Positions 26,495-35,223 of a stretch of DNA of 64,000 bases are shown piece by piece. Every line of letters begins with the position of its first letter. Position 1 is the first letter of the stretch. The stretch comes from Desulfocapsa sp. (GTDB lineage Bacteria; Desulfobacterota; Desulfobulbia; Desulfobulbales; Desulfocapsaceae). The DNA lies in assembly GCA_013792135.1 (NCBI GenBank), contig VMSP01000155.1, positions 1 to 64,000 on the forward strand, in the 5' to 3' direction. The notes below the pieces were generated by a model. The model searched no databases. It was given only the letters and a program-made list of their open reading frames with translations, and was not told where the DNA came from. Both the position numbers and the translations under genes were made by a program.

Positions 26495-26604
26495 CCTGAA
26501 TTGCTGATTTTATATTACCTAAATTTTGTAATCGTTCGAACAGTGAGGGCGTTAAGACAGGTAGTATTCTCTTTTTAATTTAAAATTCTTCTACTGGAAC
26601 AACC

Positions 26605-28617
26605 ATGAAAGCTATTGTCCTTGCCTATCATACAATTGGCTGTATCGGAATCGAAAAACTTTTAAAATCAGGTTTTGAAATAGTCGCAATCTTTACCCAT
26701 GCGGATGACCCTGATGAAAATGTCTGGTTTCGCTCGGTTGCAGAACTTGCGGCCCGATATGATATCCCTGTCTATGCCCCGGGAAATATTAATCATCCGC
26801 TGTGGATTGAAAAGATCAAGGCCATGCAAGCTGATGTCCTCTTCTCCTTTTACTATCGCCACCTAGTAGGGGAAGAGATCCTGAATATTCCCGCTGCCGG
26901 CTGTTTGAATCTGCATGGATCCCTGCTGCCCCGCTACCGGGGACGATGTCCGGTAAACTGGGCACTGGTGAATGGAGAGAAGGAAACCGGAGTAAGCCTG
27001 CATTATATGACTCCCCGCCCAGACGACGGAGATATTGTCGGCCAGGTCAAGGTGGACATTGATTCCCAGGATACAGCCCTTTCACTCCACACAAAAATGG
27101 CCACAGCAAGCGCTGTCCTTCTTGATGAAATGCTTCCAAAAGTCGCAGAGGGAACAGCACCACGAATCGCCCAAGATAAAACGCTAGCCTCTTATTATGG
27201 CGGAAGAAAACCGGATGATGGTGAGATTGACTGGAACAAAAGTGCAGACCAGGTCCGAAACCTTGTCCGGGCAGTCACAAAACCATACCCCGGCGCATTC
27301 AGCTTTCTGGGAAATCGCAAGGTGCTCTTCTGGCAGGTCGAAACTCTCGTAGATAATAAGGGAGCAAAAGCAGGTACCGTCATCTCGGAAGATCCTTTTA
27401 TCATCAGTTGTGGTCAGGGAGCTATTGAGGTCAAGACCGGACAGACCGGAAAAGGCCTCTTTCTCAGTGCCAGCCGTTTAGTAGCCGAGCTCGCACTGGT
27501 GCAGAAAATGCATTTTGGGCCGGATGTGAAAAAGACCATCGCCCAGCGACGCAAGAAAGCAGTCCTTATTCTGGGGGCAGATGGCTTTATCGGCAGCCAC
27601 TTATCCGAGCATCTCCTTGACTCAGGGCGTTATGAAGTACATGGCATGGATCTTGGTTCCCGCTATATCAAACATCTTGGAGACCATCCGGACTTTCATT
27701 TCGCGGAAGGCGATATCTCCATCCAACGCGAATGGATTGAATATCATGTTCGGCGCTGCGATATCATTCTGCCTCTCGTTGCCATTGCTACCCCGGCAGA
27801 ATATACCCGCAATCCCTTAGGCGTCTTTGAACTTGATTTTGAAGAGAATCTCCGGGTTGTTCGCTATTGTGCCAAGTACAGAAAACGGATTCTCTTTCCT
27901 TCCACCTCCGAAGTCTATGGCATGTGCCAGGACAAAAACTTTGACGAGGACACCTCGCAGCTGGTCCTTGGCCCCATCCATAAACAACGATGGATCTACT
28001 CCTGCTCCAAACAGATGCTCGATCGGGTGATTTGGGCCTATGGCGCCACCAGAGGGCTGCAATTCACCCTGTTTCGCCCCTTCAACTGGGTGGGATCTCG
28101 CCTCGACAGCCTGGCATCCGCCCGTATCGGATCTTCAAGGGCTATCACCCAGCTAATTCTCAATCTTGCGGAAGGTACACCCATTCAATTGGTGGATGGT
28201 GGATACCAAAAACGTTGTTTTACCGACGTGAAGGATGGCATTGACTGTCTGTTCCGAATCATTGAGAATAAAGATAACGTCTGTGATTCCAACATATTCA
28301 ACATTGGCAATCCGTACAATGAGGCCTCTATTCGAGAACTGGCAGAAATCCTGGTTGCGAAATTTCAGCAACATCCCCTTGCTCGGAAGTTTCCACCTTT
28401 TGCCGGGATGCGGGATGTAGAAAGTCGTGCCTTCTATGGGAAGGGATATGAAGACGTAAGTTTCAGAAAACCGAGTATTCAAAAAGCAGAAAAATTTCTG
28501 GGATGGAAACCGACAGTTCCCCTGGAACAGTCCGTGGAAGAAACCCTGGACTTTTTCCTGAAACAGGCAGTAGAAACCGGGGAGTTTGAGATTCACCACC
28601 AAGACGATTTTCGTTAA
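26605..28617 (+). CDS. arnA: Bifunctional UDP-glucuronate decarboxylase / UDP-Ara4N formyltransferase ArnA
   Basis: 670 residues, both domains present. Formyltransferase (1-300): [15 protein letters not shown] with the catalytic Asn and His, and PRPDDGDIV with the Asp. Decarboxylase (about 315-665): Rossmann loop [22 protein letters not shown] with the catalytic Ser/Glu pair, and [10 protein letters not shown] with the Tyr-Lys pair. The enzyme oxidatively decarboxylates UDP-GlcA and formylates UDP-L-Ara4N. No UDP-glucose dehydrogenase (ugd) lies in the window, so UDP-GlcA must come from elsewhere. Confidence 0.97.
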   Translation: MKAIVLAYHTIGCIGIEKLLKSGFEIVAIFTHADDPDENVWFRSVAELAARYDIPVYAPGNINHPLWIEKIKAMQADVLFSFYYRHLVGEEILNIPAAGCLNLHGSLLPRYRGRCPVNWALVNGEKETGVSLHYMTPRPDDGDIVGQVKVDIDSQDTALSLHTKMATASAVLLDEMLPKVAEGTAPRIAQDKTLASYYGGRKPDDGEIDWNKSADQVRNLVRAVTKPYPGAFSFLGNRKVLFWQVETLVDNKGAKAGTVISEDPFIISCGQGAIEVKTGQTGKGLFLSASRLVAELALVQKMHFGPDVKKTIAQRRKKAVLILGADGFIGSHLSEHLLDSGRYEVHGMDLGSRYIKHLGDHPDFHFAEGDISIQREWIEYHVRRCDIILPLVAIATPAEYTRNPLGVFELDFEENLRVVRYCAKYRKRILFPSTSEVYGMCQDKNFDEDTSQLVLGPIHKQRWIYSCSKQMLDRVIWAYGATRGLQFTLFRPFNWVGSRLDSLASARIGSSRAITQLILNLAEGTPIQLVDGGYQKRCFTDVKDGIDCLFRIIENKDNVCDSNIFNIGNPYNEASIRELAEILVAKFQQHPLARKFPPFAGMRDVESRAFYGKGYEDVSFRKPSIQKAEKFLGWKPTVPLEQSVEETLDFFLKQAVETGEFEIHHQDDFR

Positions 28618-28667
28618 AAAAAACCACCACTTACCAAATATGCTTATTTATTGCTGTTTGCTATGAC

Positions 28668-28822
28668 CCTAGGAGTCTGTCGGATTATGGTGATTCAGTT
28701 TTCGTAACTTTCTGATATTTAAAGAAATACTAGAAATGTTACGCAACTTGCAATTTTAATTATATGTTGTAATATCAACATGTTATCTTTTTAAAATTCG
28801 GGTAATCCGACAGACTCCTAGG
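28668..28822. mobile_element. 155-bp MITE-like element with perfect 20-bp terminal inverted repeats
   Basis: CCTAGGAGTCTGTCGGATTA at 28668-28687 is the exact reverse complement of 28803-28822. The interior (about 115 bp) is AT-rich and non-coding. The outermost CTAG on each end may be a palindromic target duplication. It sits between arnA and its terminator. The parent transposase is not in the window. Confidence 0.75.
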
Positions 28823-28867
28823 CTTTTTCTGCGAAAATTAAACCATAATGCCCTGGTTTTGATCATG

Positions 28868-28908
28868 AACAATGTATCAAGTCAAATTAACTTGACACAT
28901 TGTTTTTT
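28868..28908 (+). terminator. Intrinsic terminator downstream of arnA
   Basis: AACAATGTATCAAGT pairs with ACTTGACACATTGTT (15 bp, one mismatch) around a 7-nt loop, followed by TTTT. It separates arnA from the small membrane protein and arnD. Confidence 0.8.
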
Positions 28909-28931
28909 AGCATTACATGAGGGAGGCTACG

Positions 28932-29135
28932 TTGGACACATCTTTGCTTCTTTGGGGAGTGTTATTCAGTTCAATCGGATTCGGCTTCTTCATATATGGC
29001 AAAAAACAAAAAGTGGTCGTGCCCCTCATCTGTGGGCTGACACTCATGATCTATCCGTATTTTATCTCTAACAGTGTCCTTTTGGTCACACTCGGAATCA
29101 TACTTATGGCTATTCCGTACTTCGTCAGAATCTGA
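28932..29135 (+). CDS. Small two-helix membrane protein in the arn cluster
   Basis: 67 residues. GGGAGG at 28921-28926 points to the TTG at 28932 (M-DTSLLLWGVLF) instead of the ATG at 28917, which lies too close. Helices: LLLWGVLFSSIGFGFFIYG and a double hydrophobic stretch VPLICGLTLMIYPYF plus VLLVTLGIILMAIPYFV. A basic KKQK sits between. Short proteins of this pattern are widespread in Desulfobacterota and often labelled amino acid transport protein without evidence. Location suggests, but does not show, a role with arnD; it is too short to be ArnE or ArnF. Confidence 0.7.
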   Translation: MDTSLLLWGVLFSSIGFGFFIYGKKQKVVVPLICGLTLMIYPYFISNSVLLVTLGIILMAIPYFVRI

Positions 29136-29301
29136 ATCATGCAAAGCACAACTCAATGGTCTTTATATCATTTTCCCGAAAACAATGACACCAGAGCAAT
29201 CAAAGGTATCACACCTCAGCTTGATCGGTATCTGGGTTCCAGAAGACGGTACCTGAAACCCAGATGCTTTTGCTAACTACTTATTTTTCTGATTGTGAAA
29301 C

Positions 29302-30201
29302 ATGCAGATAGGATTACGCATTGATGTAGACACCTTGCGCGGAACCCGCATTGGTGTTCCGGAGCTCTGCCGTATCTTGAAGGAAAATGACATCAAAGCC
29401 TCATTTTTTTTCTCTGTCGGACCGGATAATATGGGACGGCATCTATGGCGGCTGCTGCGTCCAGCGTTTTTTCTGAAGATGATGCGCACCAAGGCAGCCA
29501 GCCTCTATGGTTGGGACATTCTGCTGAAAGGAACATTCTGGCCAGGGCCATATATAGCCGGAAAAGCAGGGCAGGCCATTCAAAACGCGGCCACCGATGG
29601 ACATGAGATCGGCCTACATGCTTGGGATCATCATAGATGGCAATCAGGAATTAAAAACATGTCCGCACCTCAGGTGCAGGCACTGCTGAACAGGGGATGC
29701 AACGCTCTCATGTCTTTAACCGGCAACAAACCAACCTGTTCCGCCGCCCCAGCTTGGCGCAGCACTGATGCCGCCTTGCTGGCAAAAGATACTTTTGCTT
29801 TCCTTTATAATTCTGACTGCCGTGGAGATTGCATATTTTATCCGCAAGTTGCAGAAAAAACCTTGCAGACCCCCCAGGTCCCTACGACCCTGCCAACATA
29901 TGATGAATTGATTGGGCAAGCAGGAGTCACTGAAAAAAATTACAACAAACAGCTTTTCTCACATCTGCAATCTGACCGGCTCAATATTCTTACCATTCAC
30001 GCGGAAGTGGAAGGCATTGTCCACAAAACCATGTTTGCAGATTTTATCACACTGGCACAAGAAAAAGGGTACTCCTTTGTCCCCCTTGGCAAAATCGTCA
30101 CAGAAGCAAAAAAAGCAGATATTACCATCGCCTCCATTCAAGAACAGATCATACCTGGCAGAGAGGGATGGATCTCAACTCAACACTCATTAACCAACTG
30201 A
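29302..30201 (+). CDS. arnD: Ara4FN-phosphoundecaprenol deformylase ArnD
   Basis: 299 residues, NodB/polysaccharide-deacetylase fold. Metal and catalytic motifs: GLRIDVDTLRGTR at the N-terminus with the first Asp pair, and GLHAWDHHRWQ with the H-x3-H ligands. It removes the formyl group from undecaprenyl-phosphate-L-Ara4FN before flipping, completing arnT-B-C-A-D. The flippase subunits arnE/arnF are absent from the window. Confidence 0.95.
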   Translation: MQIGLRIDVDTLRGTRIGVPELCRILKENDIKASFFFSVGPDNMGRHLWRLLRPAFFLKMMRTKAASLYGWDILLKGTFWPGPYIAGKAGQAIQNAATDGHEIGLHAWDHHRWQSGIKNMSAPQVQALLNRGCNALMSLTGNKPTCSAAPAWRSTDAALLAKDTFAFLYNSDCRGDCIFYPQVAEKTLQTPQVPTTLPTYDELIGQAGVTEKNYNKQLFSHLQSDRLNILTIHAEVEGIVHKTMFADFITLAQEKGYSFVPLGKIVTEAKKADITIASIQEQIIPGREGWISTQHSLTN

Positions 30202-30323
30202 ACTAAAGACGCTTTGGCCATCAGGTTGACTGTTCTGTCCATGTTTTCTGTAACCAGTTTATGACTGGACTCGCATCAGCCAAGACACCTAGACTTTTTA
30301 ACCTTAGCTCTTAACAAGATTCC

Positions 30324-31220
30324 ATGGAAAATTTCATTCTCACCATTGCCTTTCTGCTCATCGGCATGGGACTGCGCCGCCTGCCCCAGTTTCCCAAGGA
30401 AACCGCTCAGGTGCTCAACCTCTTTGTTATTTATGTCTCCCTGCCTGCCCTGATCCTGCTCAAGGTGCCAGAACTTACTTTTTCCAGAGACATCCTGAGT
30501 CCAGTCATAATGCCTTGGATCATGCTTTTGGTCTCTGCCGGAATCATCCTTCTTGCGGCAAGACTCTACCACTGGCCTCAAGACATGACAGGTGCGCTTC
30601 TGCTTCTGGTCCCCCTGGGCAACACCTCCTTTCTCGGCATCCCTATGGTACGAGCCTTCTTTGATGAAGCGGGCATCCCTTACGCTGTATTGTATGACCA
30701 ACTCGGCTCTTTTTTGGCTTTAGCCACTTACGGCACTGTGGTTCTTGCTCTCTATGGCAGTGGAGCGCGGCCACGACTTGCCTTGATTGTGAAAAAAATT
30801 ATCACCTTTCCTCCCTTCCTGGCTCTGATCTTGGCCCTGGTCTGTCGAGAGGTCCAATTGCCAGCACAAGCGGCATCCCTGTTGGACAGTCTGGCCGTAA
30901 CCTTGGTACCAGTAGTCATGATCGCGGTCGGCTACCAACTCACCCCACGACTCCGTCCTGAAATGATGTCGCCCCTGCTCATCGGCCTCTCAGTCAAACT
31001 TATCGTGGCCCCCCTCCTGGCCTTAGCCATCTGCCGATTTCTAGGGATCGACACCCTGGCCATCCGTGTCGCCATCTTTGAGGCGGGAATGCCTCCCATG
31101 GTCTCTGCCGGAGCCCTGGCGATAATGGCAGGGCTTGCCCCGGAGCTTACCGCCGCCATGGTTGGAATCGGTATTCTTCTCTCTTTTTTCACCCTGCCCC
31201 TGCTCTTCCAACTGCTTTGA
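30324..31220 (+). CDS. AEC-family (auxin efflux carrier-type) transporter
   Basis: 298 residues with about ten helices in two inverted halves. N-terminal ENFILTIAFLLIGMGLRRLP, GALLLLVPLGNTSFLGIPMV with the N-T-S-F-L-G-x-P crossover motif, and the second-half equivalent AGMPPMVSAGALAIMAGLAP. Members export or import small organic anions such as malate; the substrate cannot be told from sequence. It follows arnD by about 120 bases but is probably unrelated to lipid A. Confidence 0.88.
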   Translation: MENFILTIAFLLIGMGLRRLPQFPKETAQVLNLFVIYVSLPALILLKVPELTFSRDILSPVIMPWIMLLVSAGIILLAARLYHWPQDMTGALLLLVPLGNTSFLGIPMVRAFFDEAGIPYAVLYDQLGSFLALATYGTVVLALYGSGARPRLALIVKKIITFPPFLALILALVCREVQLPAQAASLLDSLAVTLVPVVMIAVGYQLTPRLRPEMMSPLLIGLSVKLIVAPLLALAICRFLGIDTLAIRVAIFEAGMPPMVSAGALAIMAGLAPELTAAMVGIGILLSFFTLPLLFQLL

Positions 31221-31574
31221 TCAACATGAATATATCTATCTCGACGCCCCGCACAAGACAATCTTATTTTCTGACCAGATCTGGCTGATCTACTATGCCT
31301 TGCGTTTCCCGCGCACATTCCGAGAGGCCGACCTCACCAGAGGAACCCACCGGTCCTTTTTACCTCTGGTTCGGAGGAAAAACCCAAAGATGTCGTCCTG
31401 TCACACCGCGCTCTCCTCGCCGATATCGCCCTTCTGAGGAAGGTGATTTTGACACCAGCACCTTCCTCAGAAGGGCAAGGCTCTCAAACATCTGGCTACA
31501 ACCCCCTGCTGACAACCATCTTTGCCGCCCAGCCATTTTCCCATCAGGAGCAAGAAGTGGCTCCGATCGTTTGA
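31221..31574 (+). pseudogene. Remnant of an AMP-binding acyl-ACP/acyl-CoA synthetase
   Basis: Immediately after the AEC stop, DNA in two frames looks formerly coding. The frame through 31350 gives VLFTSGSEEKPKDVVLSHRA followed by LLADIALLRK, a near-perfect A3/P-loop motif of the ANL adenylating family as found in the synthetase half of Aas-type proteins. It ends at a TGA (31572). The frame before it (EYIYLDAPHKTIL, IWLIYYALRFPRTFREADL) reads smoothly until about 31340. Over 400 codons of a normal synthetase are missing, so this is a deletion relic. Confidence 0.7.
31429..31475 (+). repeat. 17-bp perfect hairpin inside the synthetase remnant
   Basis: CCCTTCTGAGGAAGGTG and its exact reverse complement CACCTTCCTCAGAAGGG, separated by 13 bases. 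There is no U-run, so a terminator function is doubtful. Perfect identity in a decayed gene suggests recent insertion or a templated inversion. Confidence 0.6.
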
Positions 31575-31689
31575 AAAGTATTTCACGTTTTACAAGTGAA
31601 ATCTCTGCATTTTTTACCCTGCATGTTCAACCAGTGGCAGCATTAAGGTATACACCACGTCAGGTGTTTTTTTACTTAATTTATAATAC

Positions 31690-31710
31690 GGTCCCCCTGA
31701 GATGGGGGCC
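31690..31710 (-). terminator. Probable terminator of the tetraheme cytochrome gene
   Basis: On the - strand GGCCCCC-ATCTCA-GGGGGACC forms a G/C-rich stem 30 bases after the cytochrome stop, followed by GTATTATAAATT. On the + strand a second small hairpin ACACC/GGTGT followed by seven T lies at 31652-31674. Confidence 0.5.
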
Positions 31711-31738
31711 GGATTGGTGTGGAATTCGCAATCAATTC

Positions 31739-32236
31739 CTAACGCATCTGCGTGTGGCAATTAGAACACCTATAAGAGCTTAACTTATGGTGAACATTCT
31801 CAGCTCCGGGGCTGCCACTAACCGTTTTAATCGGATGGCACTGCAAACAATCTCTTATAACAGAAGTCTGGTATCCCGTGACAACTGTCCGTTCAATATT
31901 ATGGCACGATAAACACTCATATTTGTAACCGCCCGTTACGTAAGGTGCAATTGTCGGTTGCGCAATCTCTTTGCCAAGCAAAAAGTGATGCTTGTCGGGG
32001 TTAGTATTTTTTAACCCAGGAAAACGCGGCAGATCTTCGTGACATAAACGACAATCTTTTTCTATTATTGCTCGATCTCCCCCGCCATAACCTCCCCCGC
32101 CATAACTACCCCCTCCATAACTACTTGAAGAACTATTGGTAGATGAACGCGTTGCCGCTGCCGCTACATGGGCAAAAAACAATGTTGTGGAGAACAGGGT
32201 AATAATACCTGTACATACAATAATTGTTGATTTCAT
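31739..32236 (-). CDS. Secreted tetraheme c-type cytochrome with a Gly/Ser/Tyr-rich linker
   Basis: 165 residues with a Sec signal (STIIVCTGIITLFSTTLFFA ending at HVAAAA). Four haem-binding C-x2-C-H motifs: CRLCH, CLSCH, CLQCH and CSNCH, with several spare His as distal ligands (DKHHF, VHHKL). Between the signal and first haem lies a low-complexity stretch SSSSSYGGGSYGGGGYGGGD, unusual for a small cytochrome and suggestive of a flexible tether or surface contact. AAAGGATG precedes the ATG. Probably periplasmic or extracellular electron transfer; the closest cognate is not identified. First of a - strand series going upstream with a PPIase and a protease. Confidence 0.88.
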   Translation of the reverse strand: MKSTIIVCTGIITLFSTTLFFAHVAAAATRSSTNSSSSSYGGGSYGGGGYGGGDRAIIEKDCRLCHEDLPRFPGLKNTNPDKHHFLLGKEIAQPTIAPYVTGGYKYECLSCHNIERTVVTGYQTSVIRDCLQCHPIKTVSGSPGAENVHHKLSSYRCSNCHTQMR

Positions 32237-32423
32237 TTTTTCATCCTTTGTAAAAAATGAATGTTATCTTCTAGCAAAGAGTCTCAAAAAAAAATACAAC
32301 ATTAAAAAATGTTTATGCAGCCCCATTTACAAATGGATGTTCCTTTTCTCAGAAATTTATCTTGATCAAAAAACAGATAAGCACAAATTTAAAACCCGGT
32401 AAAATACCCTGCAACCAACAAAA

Positions 32424-33437
32424 TTAATTAAGAAAAATTTCAATCTTAGCTTGTTGTCTCAGTTTTTCTACATGCTCCAAACGAAGTCTGCTAACATGCC
32501 TTTCTTCAAGATATTTTTTTATATAATTCCTGACCTGGTCTAATGAAAGATATCCAGCAGGATCCTTTTCAATGACTTGTAAGATGTGATAGCCAAATTT
32601 GGTCTTAATAACCTCACTTGTTCTTCCTTTTTCGATACTGAAAGCAATTTCGTCAAACTCCGGGGGCATGAATCCACGTTCTATAAAATCAAGTTTTCCC
32701 CCTTGTTTCTTGGAACGAAGACAATCAGATTGCTCCTCGGCCAGTGTGGCAAAATCCTGGCCAGCCTGGATTTTCTTTAAGATGTTTTCAGCTTTCTGAC
32801 GAGCAGCCTCATGTTTTGATTGATCAGAGCCTTCTTCTACCTGAACCAGAATATGCCGAACCTTCACTTTTTCTTTCTTTTTGAAATTTTCTTTTCCCTG
32901 CTCGTAATATGACAGAATTTCTTCTTCCGTGGGTTCAAAATGTAACACCCCCACGCTGCTCAGGTATGCGTTCATCAAAAGCCTACTTCTTAAGGAAGTC
33001 AACAGCTCCTCTTCGCTTAAATGTTTCGCTTTCAGAAACTGTTTAAATTCCTCAGGAGTTTTATATTGTTTTTTTTGAGAAGCCAATTCCTCTTTTAACT
33101 TTTGTTCAATGTCCGGCATATCGTATTTCTGAATTGCCTGGGCTAGAACTTCGTCATTGATAATTTTATTGAGAGCTTTCTTCTTTGACGTATTTAACAG
33201 TTCGGGAGAAAATGTTGTCACGCCAAACTTTGAATATTTCTTGAGATTATTATTAACCTCTGACGTAAGAGCACTTTCCTTAATTAGTTTGCCATTTACT
33301 TTTGCTACAACCTTATCTTTATTTTCTCCCTTTACTGGTTTTGACTGACAAAAGCCGGTAGAAAACGAAAAAATGGAGACCATGAAAAAGGTAACCAGAA
33401 AGAAAATTGAGTTCCCCTTGTAAATTCGCATAAACAT
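32424..33437 (-). CDS. Secreted SurA/PrsA-like peptidyl-prolyl isomerase (parvulin)
   Basis: 337 residues. N-terminal signal (SIFFLVTFFMVSIFSFSTGF), a SurA-N-type chaperone domain (about 45-160: KVVAKVNGKLIKES...), one parvulin domain (about 185-280: VKVRHILVQVEEG, LAEEQSDCLRSKKQGGKLDF, PEFDEIAFSIEKG, TKFGYHILQVIEK) and a C-terminal helix. It catalyses prolyl isomerisation and assists folding of exported proteins. Lying between a secreted subtilase and secreted cytochromes, it is a plausible chaperone for them. Confidence 0.92.
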   Translation of the reverse strand: MFMRIYKGNSIFFLVTFFMVSIFSFSTGFCQSKPVKGENKDKVVAKVNGKLIKESALTSEVNNNLKKYSKFGVTTFSPELLNTSKKKALNKIINDEVLAQAIQKYDMPDIEQKLKEELASQKKQYKTPEEFKQFLKAKHLSEEELLTSLRSRLLMNAYLSSVGVLHFEPTEEEILSYYEQGKENFKKKEKVKVRHILVQVEEGSDQSKHEAARQKAENILKKIQAGQDFATLAEEQSDCLRSKKQGGKLDFIERGFMPPEFDEIAFSIEKGRTSEVIKTKFGYHILQVIEKDPAGYLSLDQVRNYIKKYLEERHVSRLRLEHVEKLRQQAKIEIFLN

Positions 33438-33476
33438 TTTAATTAATTAATCCAACAACTGAGAGTTTATTACTAT

Positions 33477-34994
33477 TTATTGATCAATGGTGATCGTTGC
33501 CGAGGAAGCAGGTTTTCCAATTGGCATGAAAACGATATTAAGTGTAGTTCCCCTTGCATCAAGAGAAAAAGAGGTTTCCTGCGGAAACAGCCTGTTAAAA
33601 AAGATTTTTTGGGAAAGATCATATCTAATAGAACCATTCTCATAAACAATAACTCGTACACCACTAAGAGAATTATTAGTAATACTAACCTGACAGATCA
33701 TATCGGCAAGGGTGTAACTCATATTATCACTGCTGCGCACAGTACCTCTGACCAACTCGAATGACACACTGGAATCGTCACCATCATCATCAATCCCCAG
33801 GGCAGCTGAGACATCAATCAGTCCATAGCCGTAAACATCGTCTTTACCGGGATCACCCAGATCATGAGCACTCATTTGCAACTGCATGCGAACATCCTGA
33901 TTATTAACTTTACCGTCATTATTCAAATCGCTCACTCCAGCTGACAAAACAAGGGCCGCCAAGCCTGAAACATGAGGCGCTCCCTGGGATGTTCCGCTCA
34001 AAACTGCATAACCATCATTCACAGAAGTCGAATTGATGGTAACACCGGGAGCCGCCAATTCAATTTGTGGGCCGAAAGGAGCAAACAAACCCTGCTGATC
34101 TGCGCTATCAGTTCCTGTCACCGCAATAACAGAATCATAAGCGGCGGGAAAAGTGACGTCACCTCCATAAGTATTCCCGGCTGCGGCAAGCAGAAGGACT
34201 CCCGCATTATATGCAGCATCGCATGCCCCTTGAAGGGCAACTGAATGAGGGCCTCCAATACTTACATTGACAACATCAATTTTATTCTCAATAGCCCATT
34301 CGATTCCTTCTATTATCCAGCTTAAAAGACCAAAACCAGCACCATCAAGAACTTTCAAGGCATAGATTTCCGCATTGGGAGCCACACCAACTACTCCGCT
34401 ACCATTAGCAGCAGCAGCAATAATTCCGGCCACGTGGGTTCCATGGCTGTTCCAGCTATCGTCGTAGGGATCATCGTCATTAAAAACAAAGTCCCAGCCG
34501 CCTTTATAATTCATTACAAGTTCTTGATGGGTATAGTCTATACCGCTATCTAAAATAGCAACCCGAACCCCACTGCCTGTAATATTAATGGAGTGTGCTG
34601 CCTGGCTACCTATATGCTTTACCCCCCAAGAATTCAGGTATTCAATCGGTTCTGCTACCGGATCTTCTACCGGGTCTGCTACTATTTCTACGGGATCAAT
34701 CACCGAATAAATCGTATCTTCAACAACGTATTTCACTCTCGGGTCTTTGCGCAATCGCTCCACCGCCTGTTCTGAAAGCTTGGCGGCATAAGCTGAGATA
34801 TGACGAAACTTATGTTTTACTTCAATATCCTTGCCAAGCAAAAGTGCTTTCTCAGAAGGTCCCGGTTTATTATGAAAACCGATAATTACGGAACGATCCA
34901 TCGCTTGAGCCGGAACAATAATACAGAAGAATAAAAAGAGAACATAAGTAAAGATTAATAATAACCTTACCAGCAATCTATTCATAAAAAACAT
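33477..34994 (-). CDS. Secreted subtilisin-family (S8) serine protease
   Basis: 505 residues. Signal peptide to about 31 (PAQA). Inhibitor I9-like propeptide about 35-100, then an acidic repeat VADPVEDPVAEPIE. Catalytic triad: Asp149 in AILDSGID, His184 in NSHGTHVAG, Ser336 in SGTSQGAPHVSG, with oxyanion Asn274 in AAGN. After the domain, DLNNDGKVNNQDVR resembles a calcium-binding dockerin-like or EF-hand loop, and a C-terminal beta domain of about 100 residues follows. Complete and probably active extracellularly, perhaps maturing neighbouring exported proteins. AAGGGAAA is upstream of the first ATG. Confidence 0.95.
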   Translation of the reverse strand: MFFMNRLLVRLLLIFTYVLFLFFCIIVPAQAMDRSVIIGFHNKPGPSEKALLLGKDIEVKHKFRHISAYAAKLSEQAVERLRKDPRVKYVVEDTIYSVIDPVEIVADPVEDPVAEPIEYLNSWGVKHIGSQAAHSINITGSGVRVAILDSGIDYTHQELVMNYKGGWDFVFNDDDPYDDSWNSHGTHVAGIIAAAANGSGVVGVAPNAEIYALKVLDGAGFGLLSWIIEGIEWAIENKIDVVNVSIGGPHSVALQGACDAAYNAGVLLLAAAGNTYGGDVTFPAAYDSVIAVTGTDSADQQGLFAPFGPQIELAAPGVTINSTSVNDGYAVLSGTSQGAPHVSGLAALVLSAGVSDLNNDGKVNNQDVRMQLQMSAHDLGDPGKDDVYGYGLIDVSAALGIDDDGDDSSVSFELVRGTVRSSDNMSYTLADMICQVSITNNSLSGVRVIVYENGSIRYDLSQKIFFNRLFPQETSFSLDARGTTLNIVFMPIGKPASSATITIDQ

Positions 34995-35140
34995 AAAATA
35001 GTTTCCCTTATGAACAGGAAATAAACAGAAAAACAGAAGTCATACAGATGGCAGCTAGTGGCAGCAAGCTCTCTTATCAGGAAGATTTGTGAGCTGGATA
35101 CCGTCAATCGAGCTGTTTCTTGTTATCGAAAACTCAAGAC

Positions 35141-35168
35141 CGGGGGAAGGCTTTAACCCCTTCCCCCG
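35141..35168 (-). terminator. Terminator-like hairpin after the octaheme gene
   Basis: CGGGGGAAGG and CCTTCCCCCG, 10-bp perfect stem with an 8-base loop, 56 bases after the octaheme stop on the - strand. Weak T content follows. Confidence 0.45.
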
Positions 35169-35223
35169 CTTCTTCAGGCAGGTGAAGACAATGAAAAAAT
35201 CAGTTATTTTTTACCGTTTGACT

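Noticed and set aside
28932-29135. ArnE/ArnF flippase subunit
   Set aside because: ArnE/F are EamA-type four-helix proteins of 110-130 residues; this one is 67 residues without their motifs.
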